Source: AP-15 sp963700185 (lineage in GTDB: Bacteria; Pseudomonadota; Alphaproteobacteria; ATCC43930; CGMCC-115725). Taken from it: DNA of 64,000 nucleotides. The position numbers were made by a program, and so were the translations under genes. Shown one piece after another: positions 17,789 to 29,077 of this stretch. Below the pieces are notes generated by a model that saw only the letters and a program-made list of their open reading frames with translations, searched no databases and had not been told where the DNA came from. Within the stretch, counting starts at the first letter, position 1, and each line of letters starts with the position of its first letter. The stretch covers positions 310,001 to 374,000 of the forward strand of contig CAVOWP010000031.1 of the NCBI GenBank assembly GCA_963700185.1, given 5' to 3'.

Positions 17789-19001
17789 TTACGCGGCGCA
17801 GCGCAGATCGCGTTCCGACCAGATGATCGTCAGCGCCCGGACCAGATGGTCGATGTCGGCCTCGCTGTGCAATGGCGACGGGGTCAGGCGCAGCCGCTCG
17901 GTGCCGCGCGGCACGGTCGGATAGTTGATCGGCTGCACATAGATACTGAACTCGTCGAGCAGCCGATCGGTGATGTGCTGGCACAATACCGGGTCGCCGA
18001 CCATGACCGGCACGATATGGCTCGGATTGTCGAGGTGCGGAATTTGGGCGGCGTCGAGCCGGCGGCGCAGCAGCCTGACATGCTCGTGCAACTGGCGGCG
18101 TTCGGCGGAGCTGGTCTTCAGATGGCGGATGCTGGCCAGGGCGGCCGCCGCCACAGCCGGCGGCAATGCCGAGGTGAAGATGAAGCCGGAGGCGAAGCTG
18201 CGCACGAAGTCGCACAGCGCCGCCGAGCCGGCGATATAGCCGCCGACGACGCCGAAGGCTTTCGCCAAGGTCCCCTCGATGACCGTCAGCCGATGGGCCA
18301 CAGCCGTCGCGTTCGGCAATGCCGCCGCCGCGCGGCCCGTAGAGCCCGACCGCGTGCACCTCGTCGAAATAGGTCATTGCCCCGTGCGCCTCGGCGACGT
18401 CGCACATTTCGGCGATGGGCGCGATGTCGCCGTCCATCGAATAGACCGATTCGAACGCGACCAGCTTCGGCACCGCAGGATCGAGAGCGGCCAGCTTGCG
18501 GTCGAGGTCGGCGGGGTCGTTATGGGCGAAAGTCTGTTTCGGGGCCCGGCTGTGCCGGATACCCTCGATCATCGAGGCGTGGTTCAGTTCGTCGGAGAGC
18601 ACGACGCAGCCCGGCAACCGCGCCGCGAGCGTGCTCAACGTCGCCCAGTTCGACATGTAGCCGGAGTTGAACAGCAACGCGGCTTCGGTGCCGTGCAGAT
18701 CGGCCAGCTCGCGCTCCAGCAGCACGTGGTAGTGGTTGGTGCCGGAGATATTGCGCGTGCCGCCGGCGCCGGCGCCGCACCGATCGATCGCCGCGTGCAT
18801 CGCCGCCAGCACCTCCGGGTGCTGGCCCATGCCGAGATAGTCGTTGGAGCACCACACCGTCACCTCGCGGCAGCCGTGCCCGTTGTAGTGCATCGCCCGC
18901 GGGAAATGACCGGCTCGGCGTTCGAGGTCGGCAAAGACGCGATAGCGTCCCTCGCGCCGCAATTCACCGAGCTGCCGTTGGAAAAAGCCCTCGTAATCCA
19001 T
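17789..19001 (-). pseudogene. hemA: 5-aminolevulinate synthase, frameshifted
   Basis: PLP enzyme condensing glycine and succinyl-CoA, the first step of haem synthesis in alphaproteobacteria. Visible: MDYEGFFQRQLGELRREGRY at the start, WCSNDYLGMGQHPEV, GTRNISGTNHYHVLLERELA, SVYSMDGDIAPI, YFDEVHAVGLYGPRGGGIAE, then after the lesion VIEGTLAKAFGVVGGYIAGS with the PLP Lys, and INYPTVPRGTERLRLTPSP. One extra T near 18305 separates GIAERDG from VAHRLTVIEG. Repaired length of about 403 is normal. It is 11 bases downstream of mbfA. A frameshift here would be lethal unless a second hemA exists, so a sequence error is likely. Confidence 0.88.
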
Positions 19002-19012
19002 CAATGCCACCC

Positions 19013-19969
19013 TTATCCGCTGCCGATTGCGATGCCAGTCGCGAAGACGAGCAGGCCGCCGACGAAGACCTGAAACGCCGCCGACAGCACCGGCGTATCC
19101 ATGTAGCGGTTGCGGACCCACGAGATCGCCGCGAGTTCGACGACGACGACCGCCACTGCGATCGTCATCGCGACCGTGAAGGAGGGCACCAGGAACGGCA
19201 AGGTGTGCCCGAGCCCGCCGAGCGCGGTCATCGCGCCGCAGACGAGACCGCGGGCCAAAGGGCTGCCGCGTCCGGTCAACGAGCCGTTGTCGGACAAGGC
19301 TTCGGCGAACCCCATCGAGATCCCGGCGCCGATCGCGGCCGCAAGGCCGACGAGAAAAGTCGGCCAAGTCTGCCGCGTCGCGAAGGCGGCGGCGAAGAGC
19401 GGCGCCAGGGTCGAGACCGAACCGTCCATCAGCCCGGCGAGGCCGGGCTGCACGATCTGCAAAAGGAAGAGCCGGCGCTCGGATTCGCCCTCCTCCTTCT
19501 CGACCTCGGCCGGCACGTATTGCGCCTCGAGCTCCTCGGCTCGGGCCTCGTGGCGGCGCTCTTCCGCCGCGAGGTCGCCGAGGAGCTGACGGATGGCGGC
19601 GTCGGTCGAGTGCCGCGCCGCCGCTAGGTAGAAGCGCTTGCTCTCTGCCTCCATCAGCTCGGCCTGGGCACGCACCCTTTCGAGGCCGAGCGGCCGCGCG
19701 AGCCACAACGACTTGCGCTCGATGAAGTCCTTCACGTCCTGCCGCCGAATCAGCGGGATGTGGTCGCCGAACTTCTCGCGGTAGAGGTCGAGGAGGCGGT
19801 GACGGTGGCCGTCCTCCTCCTCCGCCATCGCGGCGAACATCCGCGCCGTTCCGGGATAGCTCTCGCGCATCGCATCCGCGAGGTCGCCATAGGTGCGGCT
19901 ATCCTCCTCCTCCAGAGCGATGGCGAGCGCCAACAGCTCCTGCTCCGTCAGGTCCGAGAAGTTCTTCAT
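19013..19969 (-). CDS. mbfA: MbfA-type membrane ferritin / VIT1 iron exporter
   Basis: 318 residues in two parts. Residues 1-160 are a rubrerythrin/ferritin-like four-helix bundle with Glu/His iron ligands in ALALEEEDSRTYGDLA, FAAMAEEEDGHRHRLLDLYR, AELMEAESKRFYLAAARH and LAAEERRHEARAEELE. Residues 165-318 are a VIT1/CCC1 membrane domain (GLAGLMDGSVSTLAPLFAAA, GFAEALSDNGSLTGRGSP). In Bradyrhizobium japonicum MbfA exports iron and protects against peroxide, under Irr control. Placement directly ahead of hemA links iron efflux and haem synthesis. No clear Irr box was seen upstream. Confidence 0.88.
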   Translation of the reverse strand: MKNFSDLTEQELLALAIALEEEDSRTYGDLADAMRESYPGTARMFAAMAEEEDGHRHRLLDLYREKFGDHIPLIRRQDVKDFIERKSLWLARPLGLERVRAQAELMEAESKRFYLAAARHSTDAAIRQLLGDLAAEERRHEARAEELEAQYVPAEVEKEEGESERRLFLLQIVQPGLAGLMDGSVSTLAPLFAAAFATRQTWPTFLVGLAAAIGAGISMGFAEALSDNGSLTGRGSPLARGLVCGAMTALGGLGHTLPFLVPSFTVAMTIAVAVVVVELAAISWVRNRYMDTPVLSAAFQVFVGGLLVFATGIAIGSG

Positions 19970-20002
19970 CGCTCGGCCTCCGTGCCGTCTCTTATTCGGC
20001 GG

Positions 20003-20033
20003 TCGGACGCAGTTGGGCCTCAGCTGCGTCCGA
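20003..20033 (-). terminator. Perfect 10-bp hairpin between katG and mbfA
   Basis: TCGGACGCAG and CTGCGTCCGA pair perfectly around an 11-base loop, 18 bases after the katG stop and 34 before the mbfA start. There is no T-run, so it may be a factor-dependent terminator, an RNA-stabilising stem, or an operator for mbfA. Confidence 0.4.
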
Positions 20034-20050
20034 ACGCCTTTCCGTGGAAA

Positions 20051-22262
<2,212 letters not shown>

Positions 22263-22546
22263 AATTCTCTCCATTCTTTGTCGCGTCGGTTGACTTGGTC
22301 CGTGAATTCGTCAGATGGGTCTTCGAATCCACGCTCAGCTCTGCTATTTAGAACCATTAAAATGTGGCGCGTCTCCGCCGCTTGTCAATGCCGCGCGCTC
22401 GCGGTGGCATGGCAGCCTCGGCGCGGTGTCCGATGCGATCGTCCAGGTGGGTCTCTCTGACATGAACTGGTTTCTCCTCGATGGATGGAGGAGTTTCAGA
22501 TGAAAGAGCATCTTCCTCGTCGAGATCGGCGCGCTCTGCCGGCCTT

Positions 22547-23071
22547 TTATTCGGCTGCCGCGCTAGACTGCACAGTCGCGCTTCCGAGCGTGCGCCGCTG
22601 CACCCAGAACCAGCGATACAGGGCACCGCAAAAGATCGCACCCACCAACTGGGCCGCGACGTAGAGCGGGACTTCTTTATGAAGTCCGACTGCGACCGCC
22701 GGCCCGATGGTCCGCCCCGGGTTGATGCTGCCGCCGGTGAGAATACCGAAGCCGAGAATGCAGAGCGTGATCGTCATTCCGATTGCAACCGGAGCCAGTC
22801 TGCTGGCGCTGCGCACGGCCGTGTGCAGGACCGTGCCGACGAGAAAGCCCGTGCCGACAGCTTCGAACATGAACGCACCGCCGTAGGTGATGCGCTGGAA
22901 TGCCGCGACAAACACCAGGATAGTGAGGCCATGCGCCCACGCGACGGGCGGATCATGGTTGACGCCGAGCGCGATTGCCGCCCCGGCACCGATGAAGATC
23001 AGCGCGAACGTGCCAATGAACTCGGCGGTCAAAGCCCGCGCTGAACGGGTTGGTGTTTCAGTCACTGACAA
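22547..23071 (-). CDS. MIP-family aquaporin, internally deleted
   Basis: 174 residues, about 50 shorter than bacterial aquaporins. The start (LTAEFIGTFALIFIGAGAAI) and the third to sixth membrane segments are recognisable, with the second pore motif as GGSINPGRTIGPAVAVG. The first NPA half-helix is missing: AHGLTILVFVAAF joins directly to QRITYGGAFMFEAVGTGF, where a GHxNPA loop and one more helix should be. The deletion is in frame. A pore with only one NPA loop should not conduct normally. The upstream region carries three units of the 10-bp repeat (23185-23209) pointing toward this gene. Confidence 0.7.
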   Translation of the reverse strand: MSVTETPTRSARALTAEFIGTFALIFIGAGAAIALGVNHDPPVAWAHGLTILVFVAAFQRITYGGAFMFEAVGTGFLVGTVLHTAVRSASRLAPVAIGMTITLCILGFGILTGGSINPGRTIGPAVAVGLHKEVPLYVAAQLVGAIFCGALYRWFWVQRRTLGSATVQSSAAAE

Positions 23072-23184
23072 TTACCTCCAAACAAGGCCCGGCGACTGGA
23101 TGTCAACCAACAGAGCCGATTTCGCCGGCCCTGCCCAAAATCACTGGGCTGGCGCTTACATACGGCGCGGGTCATTGGCTACCA

Positions 23185-23209
23185 GTGAATCTGAGTAAAT
23201 TGAAGTAAA
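23185..23209 (-). promoter_or_regulatory. 10-bp-periodic repeat motif, site 1 (aquaporin)
   Basis: On the minus strand: ATTTACTTCA, ATTTACTCAG, ATTCACTGGT; three units exactly 10 bp apart, ending about 114 bases before the aquaporin start. On the plus strand, GTAAATTGAAGTAAA equals the GTAAA-N5-GTAAA CpxR-box pattern. Confidence 0.6.
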
Positions 23210-23331
23210 TCGTTGAACCGCCGAAACAGCCAGAGGTGCTCCTTACTAGGGGCCAGACGAGCCCCCTCTGCACCAGATTGTTGGCGCAACGAGGAGAGCT
23301 CGGCGGCGAAAAATAGTCTGGCTTGTTGATT

Positions 23332-23350
23332 TTTACCCGAATTTACTCGG
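23332..23350 (+). promoter_or_regulatory. 10-bp-periodic repeat motif, site 2 (YoaK-like gene)
   Basis: TTTACCCGAATTTACTCGG: two units 10 bp apart, with a weak third (TTCAG) at 23352. It lies 211 bases before the DUF1275 start. Confidence 0.6.
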
Positions 23351-23560
23351 CTTCAGCCCATCACTGGGCCAAGTCTGCAGGACGCCCACGTGCAAACGGG
23401 TAGAGATGACCTTGCGGCGCGGAATTGCAATCATCTTCGCCTCTGGCTGCGCTAGGGACAATCGCGCCGCTTACGCGGCTCCCGCCGCAACTTGGCAAAA
23501 GCGCCGGCAGGCAGCCGCGCCTCCGAATGAGCATCGTCTCAAACCACCAGCTCGCGTCGG

Positions 23561-24271
23561 ATGAATACGGCCTCCGCGGCGGCTGACCTGGCCAGCCGGG
23601 TCCTGCCGTTCGTTTTGAGCCTGATTGCTGGATCTACCGACATCATCAGTTTTCTCGGCCTCAACGGGCTCTTCACAGCCCACATCACAGGCAATCTGGT
23701 CGTTCTGGCCGCTCATATCGTCGCCGGCGACCCGACGATATTCTCTTACGTTCTATCGGTTCCGGTCTTCATGCTGGTGTTGTTTCTGACGCGCCTGCTC
23801 GCGGGCGGCCTCGAGCGAATTGGGGCCTCGACCTTGCGCCCGTTGCTGTTGCTGCAGCTGTTTTTTCTTTTTGCCTTCCTCTCAGTTTGTATTGTGGCGG
23901 CTCCGTGGCAAGACGCCAATGCAACACTCGCCGTCATCGCGGGTATGTTCGGCGTCGCGGCAATGGCAGTGCAGAACGCGCTCGTGCAGATTTCCCTGAC
24001 GAACACGCCAACCACGGCCGTGATGACAACGAATGTCACTCATTTCATGCTGGATCTCGGCGCGGTGTTGGTTGGCCGCGATCATGCCAAGGTCGCCCGG
24101 GCGCGTATCCGTGCGATGCACACCTTGCCGGTGATCGTCGGCTTTACTACCGGGTGCGTACTCGGCGCGGCTTTTGAAGCTGCTGCTGGATTGTGGTCCT
24201 TGGCTCTCCCCACGGCGCTTGCCCTGCTCGCTTTCGCAATGGGTTTTGCAGATCGTCGTCGCTGCTCGTAA
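23561..24271 (+). CDS. DUF1275 (YoaK-like) membrane protein
   Basis: 236 residues with about seven membrane helices. The family signature appears at the start: LPFVLSLIAGSTDIISFLGL, NGLFTAHITGNLVVLAAHI. Later, MAVQNALVQISLTNTPTTAV, MTTNVTHFMLDLGAVLVG completes the DUF1275 pattern, with a positively charged C-terminus (FADRRRCS). Inner membrane, transport function suspected but unproven. Monocistronic, divergent from the aquaporin; both have the same upstream repeat motif, so they may be controlled together. No clear ribosome site before the ATG at 23561. Confidence 0.8.
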   Translation: MNTASAAADLASRVLPFVLSLIAGSTDIISFLGLNGLFTAHITGNLVVLAAHIVAGDPTIFSYVLSVPVFMLVLFLTRLLAGGLERIGASTLRPLLLLQLFFLFAFLSVCIVAAPWQDANATLAVIAGMFGVAAMAVQNALVQISLTNTPTTAVMTTNVTHFMLDLGAVLVGRDHAKVARARIRAMHTLPVIVGFTTGCVLGAAFEAAAGLWSLALPTALALLAFAMGFADRRRCS

Positions 24272-24336
24272 AACCCCGGTCTCCTGCTACGAGCGCTCAT
24301 TTACCGAGCTTGCGGCATACGGGGTTTGCCGAGCGT

Positions 24337-24462
24337 TCTCGGGGCAGCGGCGTGCTCAGGATCGTCGATCCGCCAATTTCCGATGATGAGCGTGAGGCGC
24401 TGCACCACAGCGCTGATGCGCCCAAATCGGCATTGGCAAGGATACAATTCAGTCTGTCCTGA
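24337..24462 (+). pseudogene. Possible C-terminal remnant of a lactate/malate dehydrogenase
   Basis: The frame GVLRIVDPPISDDEREALHH, SADAPKSALARIQFSLS resembles the last helix of L-lactate/malate dehydrogenases (G-x-x-R-V-x-x-x-x-S-x-x-E-x-x-x-L-x-x-S-A). No upstream catalytic part is present, and it directly follows the DUF1275 gene. The match is short. Confidence 0.35.
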
Positions 24463-24487
24463 ACGAGACTGCCGCCGTCACCGGTGA

Positions 24488-24516
24488 TTTACCAATTTTG
24501 ACCCCCGTTTACTCGG
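24488..24516 (+). promoter_or_regulatory. 10-bp-periodic repeat motif, site 3 (small membrane protein)
   Basis: Three units at 24488, 24498 and 24508: TTTACCAATT, TTGACCCCCG, TTTACTCGG. About 210 bases before the small gene at 24723. Confidence 0.55.
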
Positions 24517-24623
24517 GAGGCCTTGCGATCCGTCCCATATTAGGTGGCATGGGGATCGTCGGAGATCCAATTATCCCGGCTGTGGAGACGGTTTGTAACG
24601 GCCACCACTACATTAAAGTCAAC

Positions 24624-24686
24624 CGACCCGGTGATGCTCCTCCCCGCACCGGGTCGACGGGCGGCCGGTCCTCGCATCAGGACCGG
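24624..24686 (+). promoter_or_regulatory. Two tandem hairpins ahead of a small gene
   Basis: CGACCCGGTG/CACCGGGTCG (24624-24656, 10-bp stem) and CCGGTCCT/AGGACCGG (24665-24686, 8-bp stem, six-base loop). They would sit in the leader of the transcript for the 24723 gene. No T-run follows. Confidence 0.35.
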
Positions 24687-24722
24687 TCGCATTCCGGTGC
24701 AGTTGGCAGGAAGTCACCTAAG

Positions 24723-24887
24723 ATGGCTAGAGAACCGCAGGCGCTGACTTCGACCTCGCTGGCCACCGCAGCACCCGACAGGAGGCGTACCGAGCGGCTT
24801 TCGCTGCGTGCAGCAATCTTCTGGATTGGCGTGCTCTCGCTCGCCGGCTGGTGGGCGATCATAGCCTTGGCTCTCGCGCTATTTTAA
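24723..24887 (+). CDS. Small single-pass membrane protein
   Basis: 54 residues: MAREPQALTSTSLATAAPDR, a positively charged RRTERLSLRAA, then one C-terminal membrane helix (IFWIGVLSLAGWWAIIALAL). AGGAAG lies upstream at 24709. No family recognised. A site-3 repeat motif and two hairpins precede it, which supports real expression. Confidence 0.5.
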   Translation: MAREPQALTSTSLATAAPDRRRTERLSLRAAIFWIGVLSLAGWWAIIALALALF

Positions 24888-25032
24888 TATCCCCGGCCTA
24901 TTTGGGTCTGTAATCACGACGCCACGTGCACTCTCAGGACTGCCACATTCGCAAAGCCCGGCAAATCTGCTCCGACTAGCCCTCCCACGGAGCCGCCGAT
25001 ATGAGCGATCATGGGAAAGTCTGGGTTGGAGT

Positions 25033-25061
25033 TTCACTCATTTTTACCCGGCTTAACTGGG
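25033..25061 (+). promoter_or_regulatory. 10-bp-periodic repeat motif, site 4 (small secreted protein)
   Basis: TTCACTCATT, TTTACCCGGC, TTAACTGGGC at 25033, 25043 and 25053: three units exactly 10 bp apart, ending 90 bases before the start at 25151. Confidence 0.6.
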
Positions 25062-25150
25062 CTTGGAGCACCAGTAACCTAATTCCTTCGTACGAAGCCT
25101 GGCTTTTGACTGGCGCAACGGCTGCTCGCGTAGGAAGTAGGAGAAATGAG

Positions 25151-25357
25151 ATGAAATTGCACGCCTTATGTTTGGCTAGTGCTCTTATCGCTGCGGCAAT
25201 CCCGCTCTCCGCGGGAGCTGTGCCTGTTGCAGCGGGCGCCAGCGCTCGGCAAGCCGCGTCGACTACGTACACTTGCCCTACCGGTTATTATTGGGAGCCG
25301 GACGCCTACGCCCCGCACGGCAAATTCAGGCCGGCGCATTGCGCGCCCCGCTGGTGA
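25151..25357 (+). CDS. Small secreted protein
   Basis: 68 residues with a clear signal peptide (MKLHALCLASALIAAAIPLS, cleavage near AGA) and a mature part ending TCPTGYYWEPDAYAPHGKFR then PAHCAPRW; two Cys could form a disulfide. Similar short CPxGYxW proteins occur in rhizobial periplasms without known function. AGGAG upstream fits the ATG at 25151. Confidence 0.6.
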   Translation: MKLHALCLASALIAAAIPLSAGAVPVAAGASARQAASTTYTCPTGYYWEPDAYAPHGKFRPAHCAPRW

Positions 25358-25406
25358 ATAGCCGACAATCAAGCTAGCAGACCTGCGGATCAATTGGGTG
25401 CGGCAA

Positions 25407-25781
25407 ATGAGACGAACCACAGCAGGCCTGTTGCTGATCAACGTCCTCGCAACATTATCTCCCGCGTTGGCCGCCGGCGATCCGACGGCGGGCGAAAAGG
25501 TCTTCGCGTCGCACTGCTCAGTGTGCCATGCGCCGACGCCCAGTGAGAAAAAGATCGGACCATCCCTCGCCGGTATCGTCGGGAGCAAGAGCGGCACGGT
25601 TCCGGGGTTCGATTTTTCCACCGGGATGAAGGATGCGAACGTCACTTGGGACGACGCCGATCTCGACAAATTCCTCGCAAACCCGGCCGGCTTCATTCAC
25701 GGCACCAAGATGTTCGTCAATCTCCCCAATGAGACCGATCGGCAGAATGTCATTGCCTATCTCAATACCCTGAAGAAATGA
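25407..25781 (+). CDS. Class I c-type cytochrome (c2-like)
   Basis: 124 residues with an N-terminal signal peptide (AGLLLINVLATLSPALA). Haem attachment motif CSVCH near residue 40, a KKIGPSLAGIVGSKSG segment and the distal Met ligand in HGTKMFVNL are all placed as in soluble mitochondrial-type cytochromes c. Periplasmic electron carrier. A GTG at 25398 is an alternative start. It opens a cluster with the IorAB-like molybdoenzyme 34 bases downstream and is a plausible electron acceptor for it. Confidence 0.85.
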   Translation: MRRTTAGLLLINVLATLSPALAAGDPTAGEKVFASHCSVCHAPTPSEKKIGPSLAGIVGSKSGTVPGFDFSTGMKDANVTWDDADLDKFLANPAGFIHGTKMFVNLPNETDRQNVIAYLNTLKK

Positions 25782-25815
25782 GCCAGGTCCAATAGCAGCG
25801 CACTAAGAGGATCCC

Positions 25816-26268
25816 ATGCCACAGATCAAGATCAATGGTGTCGAGCGCACCATCGACGCCGACCCGCAAATGCCGCTGTTGTGGGCCATTCGCGACATCG
25901 TCGGCCTGACCGGAACAAAATACGGCTGCGGCGTCGGCGCCTGCGGGGCTTGCACCGTACATCTCGACGGTCAAGCGGTCCGCTCCTGCCTGACGACTTT
26001 AGTCGACGCACAAGGGCACGAAATCGTCACGATCGAGGGCCTCAGCACCGAGGGCACGCATCCGGTCCAGGTCGCCTGGGAGGCGAACAATGTACCCCAG
26101 TGCGGTTATTGCCAAGCCGGCCAGATTATGCAGGCCGCCGCACTGCTCAAACAGACGCCGAAGCCGAGCGACCAGCAGATTGTCGATGCGATGTCCGGCA
26201 ACATCTGCCGCTGCGGCACCTATCAGCGCATCCGGCAGGCCATCAAGTCGGCGGCGGAGGCAGTGTAA
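25816..26268 (+). CDS. iorA: (2Fe-2S) subunit of an IorAB/aldehyde dehydrogenase-type molybdenum hydroxylase
   Basis: 150 residues. The N-terminal plant-ferredoxin-type cluster ligands are in GTKYGCGVGACGACTVHLDG and SCLTT; the second cluster ligands are in QCGYCQAGQIMQAAALL and NICRCGTYQRIRQAIKSAAE. This is the small electron-transfer subunit of xanthine-oxidase-family enzymes such as isoquinoline 1-oxidoreductase or periplasmic aldehyde dehydrogenases. Its stop codon overlaps the start of the large subunit (TAATG at 26266), indicating translational coupling. Confidence 0.88.
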   Translation: MPQIKINGVERTIDADPQMPLLWAIRDIVGLTGTKYGCGVGACGACTVHLDGQAVRSCLTTLVDAQGHEIVTIEGLSTEGTHPVQVAWEANNVPQCGYCQAGQIMQAAALLKQTPKPSDQQIVDAMSGNICRCGTYQRIRQAIKSAAEAV

Positions 26269-28539
26269 TGACTGTGATTACCAATGTCAGCCGACGTGAC
26301 CTTCTTAAAGGCGCTGCCCTAACCTCGGGCCTCGTTCTCGGTTTCCATGTCGGGTTCCGCAAGCTTCCCTTCGCCGAAGCCGCCGAAACACCGACCTTTG
26401 CAGCCCAATGCCTTTCTCTCGATCGACGAGACGGGCCTCGTGACGATTGTCGCAAGCCGCTCCGAGATGGGCACCGGCATCAAGACCGATTTGCCGTTGG
26501 TGCTCGCCGATGAGCTCGACGCCGATTGGAACCGCGTCAAGGTCGTCCAGGCCCAGGGTGACCCGAAATACGGCGACCAGAACACCGACGGTTCGCGCAG
26601 CACGTGGCAGTTCTTTGGGCCGATGCGGCTGGCGGGCGCGACCGCACGGCAAATGCTCGAAACGGCCGCGGCGCAGACCTGGAATGTTCCGGTCGGCGAA
26701 TGCCGGGCGCAAAACGGCTTTGTCGCGCACGCCTCTAGCGGGCGCAAGCTTGCCTTTGGTGATCTCGCCAAGCTCGCCGCGGCGATGCCGGTGCCGCCGG
26801 CGGACCAAGTGCGGCTAAAGGACCGGAAGGATTGGCGTTATATCGGCAAACCCTATCCGGTCGTCGATCTGAAAGACATCGTTCGCGGCCGCGCAACCTA
26901 CGGCATTGACGTCGTCGTCCCGGGCATGAAATACGCCTCGGTCGAGCGCTGCCCGGCTTATGGCGGCAAGGCCAAGTCCTACGACGCCAAAGATGCGCTA
27001 TCGGTCGCCGGCGTCGAACGGGTGGTCGAGATCCCGGCAACCCCGATGCCGTCGGGTTTCAAGCCATTGGGCGGTATCGCAGTCATCGCCAACAACACCT
27101 GGTCGGCGCAGCAGGGCCGCCAGCGACTCAAGATCGAGTGGGATTACGGGCCCAATGCCGGCCACGACAGCGCTGCCTACCGCGCCGAGCTCGAAGCGAC
27201 GGCCAGGGAGCCGGGCAAAGTCGTGCGAAATCACGGTGATGTCGACGGTGCGCTCGCGTCAGCCGCCAAGCGCGTGTCCGCCGACTATTTTGTCCCTCAT
27301 CTGGCGCATGCTCAAATGGAAGTGCCCAATGCCGTAGCGCATTGGGTCGCCAATACCTGCGAGACCTGGTCGCCGACGCAGAACCCGACGCAGGTGCGCC
27401 AGACCGTGGCCCAGGTCCTCGGCGTCAACGAAACGGACGTCACCGTCAACGTGACCCTGCTCGGCGGCGGCTTTGGCCGCAAGTCGAAGCCGGACTATGT
27501 CGCCGAAGCCGCTGTGCTCTCGCGCATGGTCGGCGGCCCGGTCAAAGTAACGTGGACCCGCGAAGACGACATCCAACACGACTATTATCACGCGATCTGC
27601 GCGCAGCATCTCGAAGCGGCGCTCGACCAAGACGGCCGCGCCAATGGGTGGCTGCATCGCACCGTCTTCCCAGCTATCGAGGCGACATTCCAGCCGGATA
27701 TCGTTTACGGCAGCGGCGGCGAGCTGGGCCAAGGCGTTGTCGACATGCCCTACGACATTCCCAATGTGCGCTGCGAGAACGGCGCCGCCGCCAGCCATGT
27801 GCGCATTGGCTGGTATCGCTCGGTCTACAACATCCCGCATGCCTTTGCCGTCTGCTCGTTTGCCGACGAGCTGGCGTCCGCGGCGGGCAAGGACCCGGTT
27901 GATTACCTGCGGGAGCTGCTCGGGCCGCAGCGCACCCTCGACTTGAAGGCGCTGGGCGTCGTCGTCGACTATCCGAATTACGGCGTCGATCAGCTCGCTC
28001 CCGCGATCGCCGATCAATACCCGATCGACACCGGGCGCTTGCGCGGGGTCGTCGACCTCGTCGCCGCGAACAGCAACTGGGGCGAGAAATTGCCGCCAAG
28101 GCACGGCCGCGGCATTGCCGTCCATCGCAGTTTTTTGAGCTATGTGGCTGTCGTCGCGCATGTCGCTGTCGGCAATGATGGCCAGGTCACGATACCAAGG
28201 CTCGATATGGCGATCGATTGCGGCACGGTCGTCAACCCCGATCGCGTGCGCGCGCAGTTGGAGGGCGCCGCGATCATGAGCATCGGCAATGCGCTCTATA
28301 GCCAGATCACGATGAAAAACGGGAGCGTCGAGCAAAGCAATTACACCGACTACCTCGTCCCGCGCATCGACATCACGCCGGAGACGCACGTGTACTTCGT
28401 CGAAAACACGCATTTGCCGGGCGGTGTCGGCGAACCGGGCGTGCCGCCGACCGCGCCAGCGATCTGCAACGCGATCTACGCAGCAACCGGGAAACGCATC
28501 AGGACACTGCCGGTCGATCCGCAGCTGCTGAAAGCCTAA
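26268..28539 (+). pseudogene. iorB: Molybdopterin-binding large subunit (IorB/aldehyde dehydrogenase type), frameshifted
   Basis: The first frame begins with a twin-arginine signal (MTVITNVSRRDLLKGAALTS), so the enzyme is exported folded to the periplasm. After AAETPTFA one extra base near 26405 moves the frame to PNAFLSIDETGLVTIVASRS, which then runs open to 28539. Motifs: SEMGTGIKTDLPLVLADELD, FGPMRLAGATARQM, VTLLGGGFGRKSKPDYVAEA, and GGVGEPGVPPTAPAICNAIY, whose Glu is the catalytic base. Repaired length is about 757. Substrate likely an aldehyde or N-heterocycle; the formaldehyde dehydrogenase downstream favours an aldehyde. Confidence 0.85.
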
Positions 28540-28557
28540 AACCAGCGGAGCTCCCAA

Positions 28558-29064
28558 ATGATAGCGCGAACAATAAGGCGGCTCAGCCCAGCCGTGGTTC
28601 TATTCACCATCGTTGCGAGTGTACCGTCGCTCTGGGCCAATGCCGCCGATAACGCGAAGCCTTACACGATCAAGAATGGTGTGGTCGATCCGCAGACCTT
28701 CACTGGTTATCTTCATTACGAGGGCACTTGTTACTGGTGCCACGGACAGAATGCGACCGGTAGCACTTTTGCGCCATCACTGGTCGACGCATTGAAGACG
28801 CTCAGCCACGACGAGTTCAACAAAATCGTCGTCAATGGGGGTGTGGTTGGTGGTCGAGCGGTCGGCTACCCCACGACGAATGTCTTCGTGATGCCGGCGC
28901 ATGGGACCAATCCCAACGTCATGTGCTTTCTCGATGACATCTACGCTTACCTCAAAGGACGGTCCGACGGGGTGATCGACCGTGGCCGCCCGGAGCACGA
29001 ACCGGTGCCGCAAACGGAAAAGGACCAAGAGGACACTTGTCTCGGCTTCGCCTCTACCAACTGA
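28558..29064 (+). CDS. Periplasmic c-type cytochrome
   Basis: 168 residues, signal peptide at the N-terminus (AVVLFTIVASVPSLWANA). One haem site, LHYEGTCYWCHGQNATGST, and a Met-containing loop FVMPAHGTNPNVMCFLDDIYAYL typical of cytochromes paired with quinoprotein or molybdo-dehydrogenases. 18 bases after the large molybdoenzyme subunit, so very probably its electron acceptor, with the 25407 cytochrome as second carrier. Confidence 0.82.
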   Translation: MIARTIRRLSPAVVLFTIVASVPSLWANAADNAKPYTIKNGVVDPQTFTGYLHYEGTCYWCHGQNATGSTFAPSLVDALKTLSHDEFNKIVVNGGVVGGRAVGYPTTNVFVMPAHGTNPNVMCFLDDIYAYLKGRSDGVIDRGRPEHEPVPQTEKDQEDTCLGFASTN

Positions 29065-29077
29065 CGGAGGACGTATA

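Noticed and set aside
17784..19706. A 640-codon minus-strand open frame covering hemA and most of mbfA
   Set aside because: It is an out-of-frame reading of mbfA joined to the first two thirds of hemA; the real mbfA frame is intact and the hemA start has its own ribosome site.
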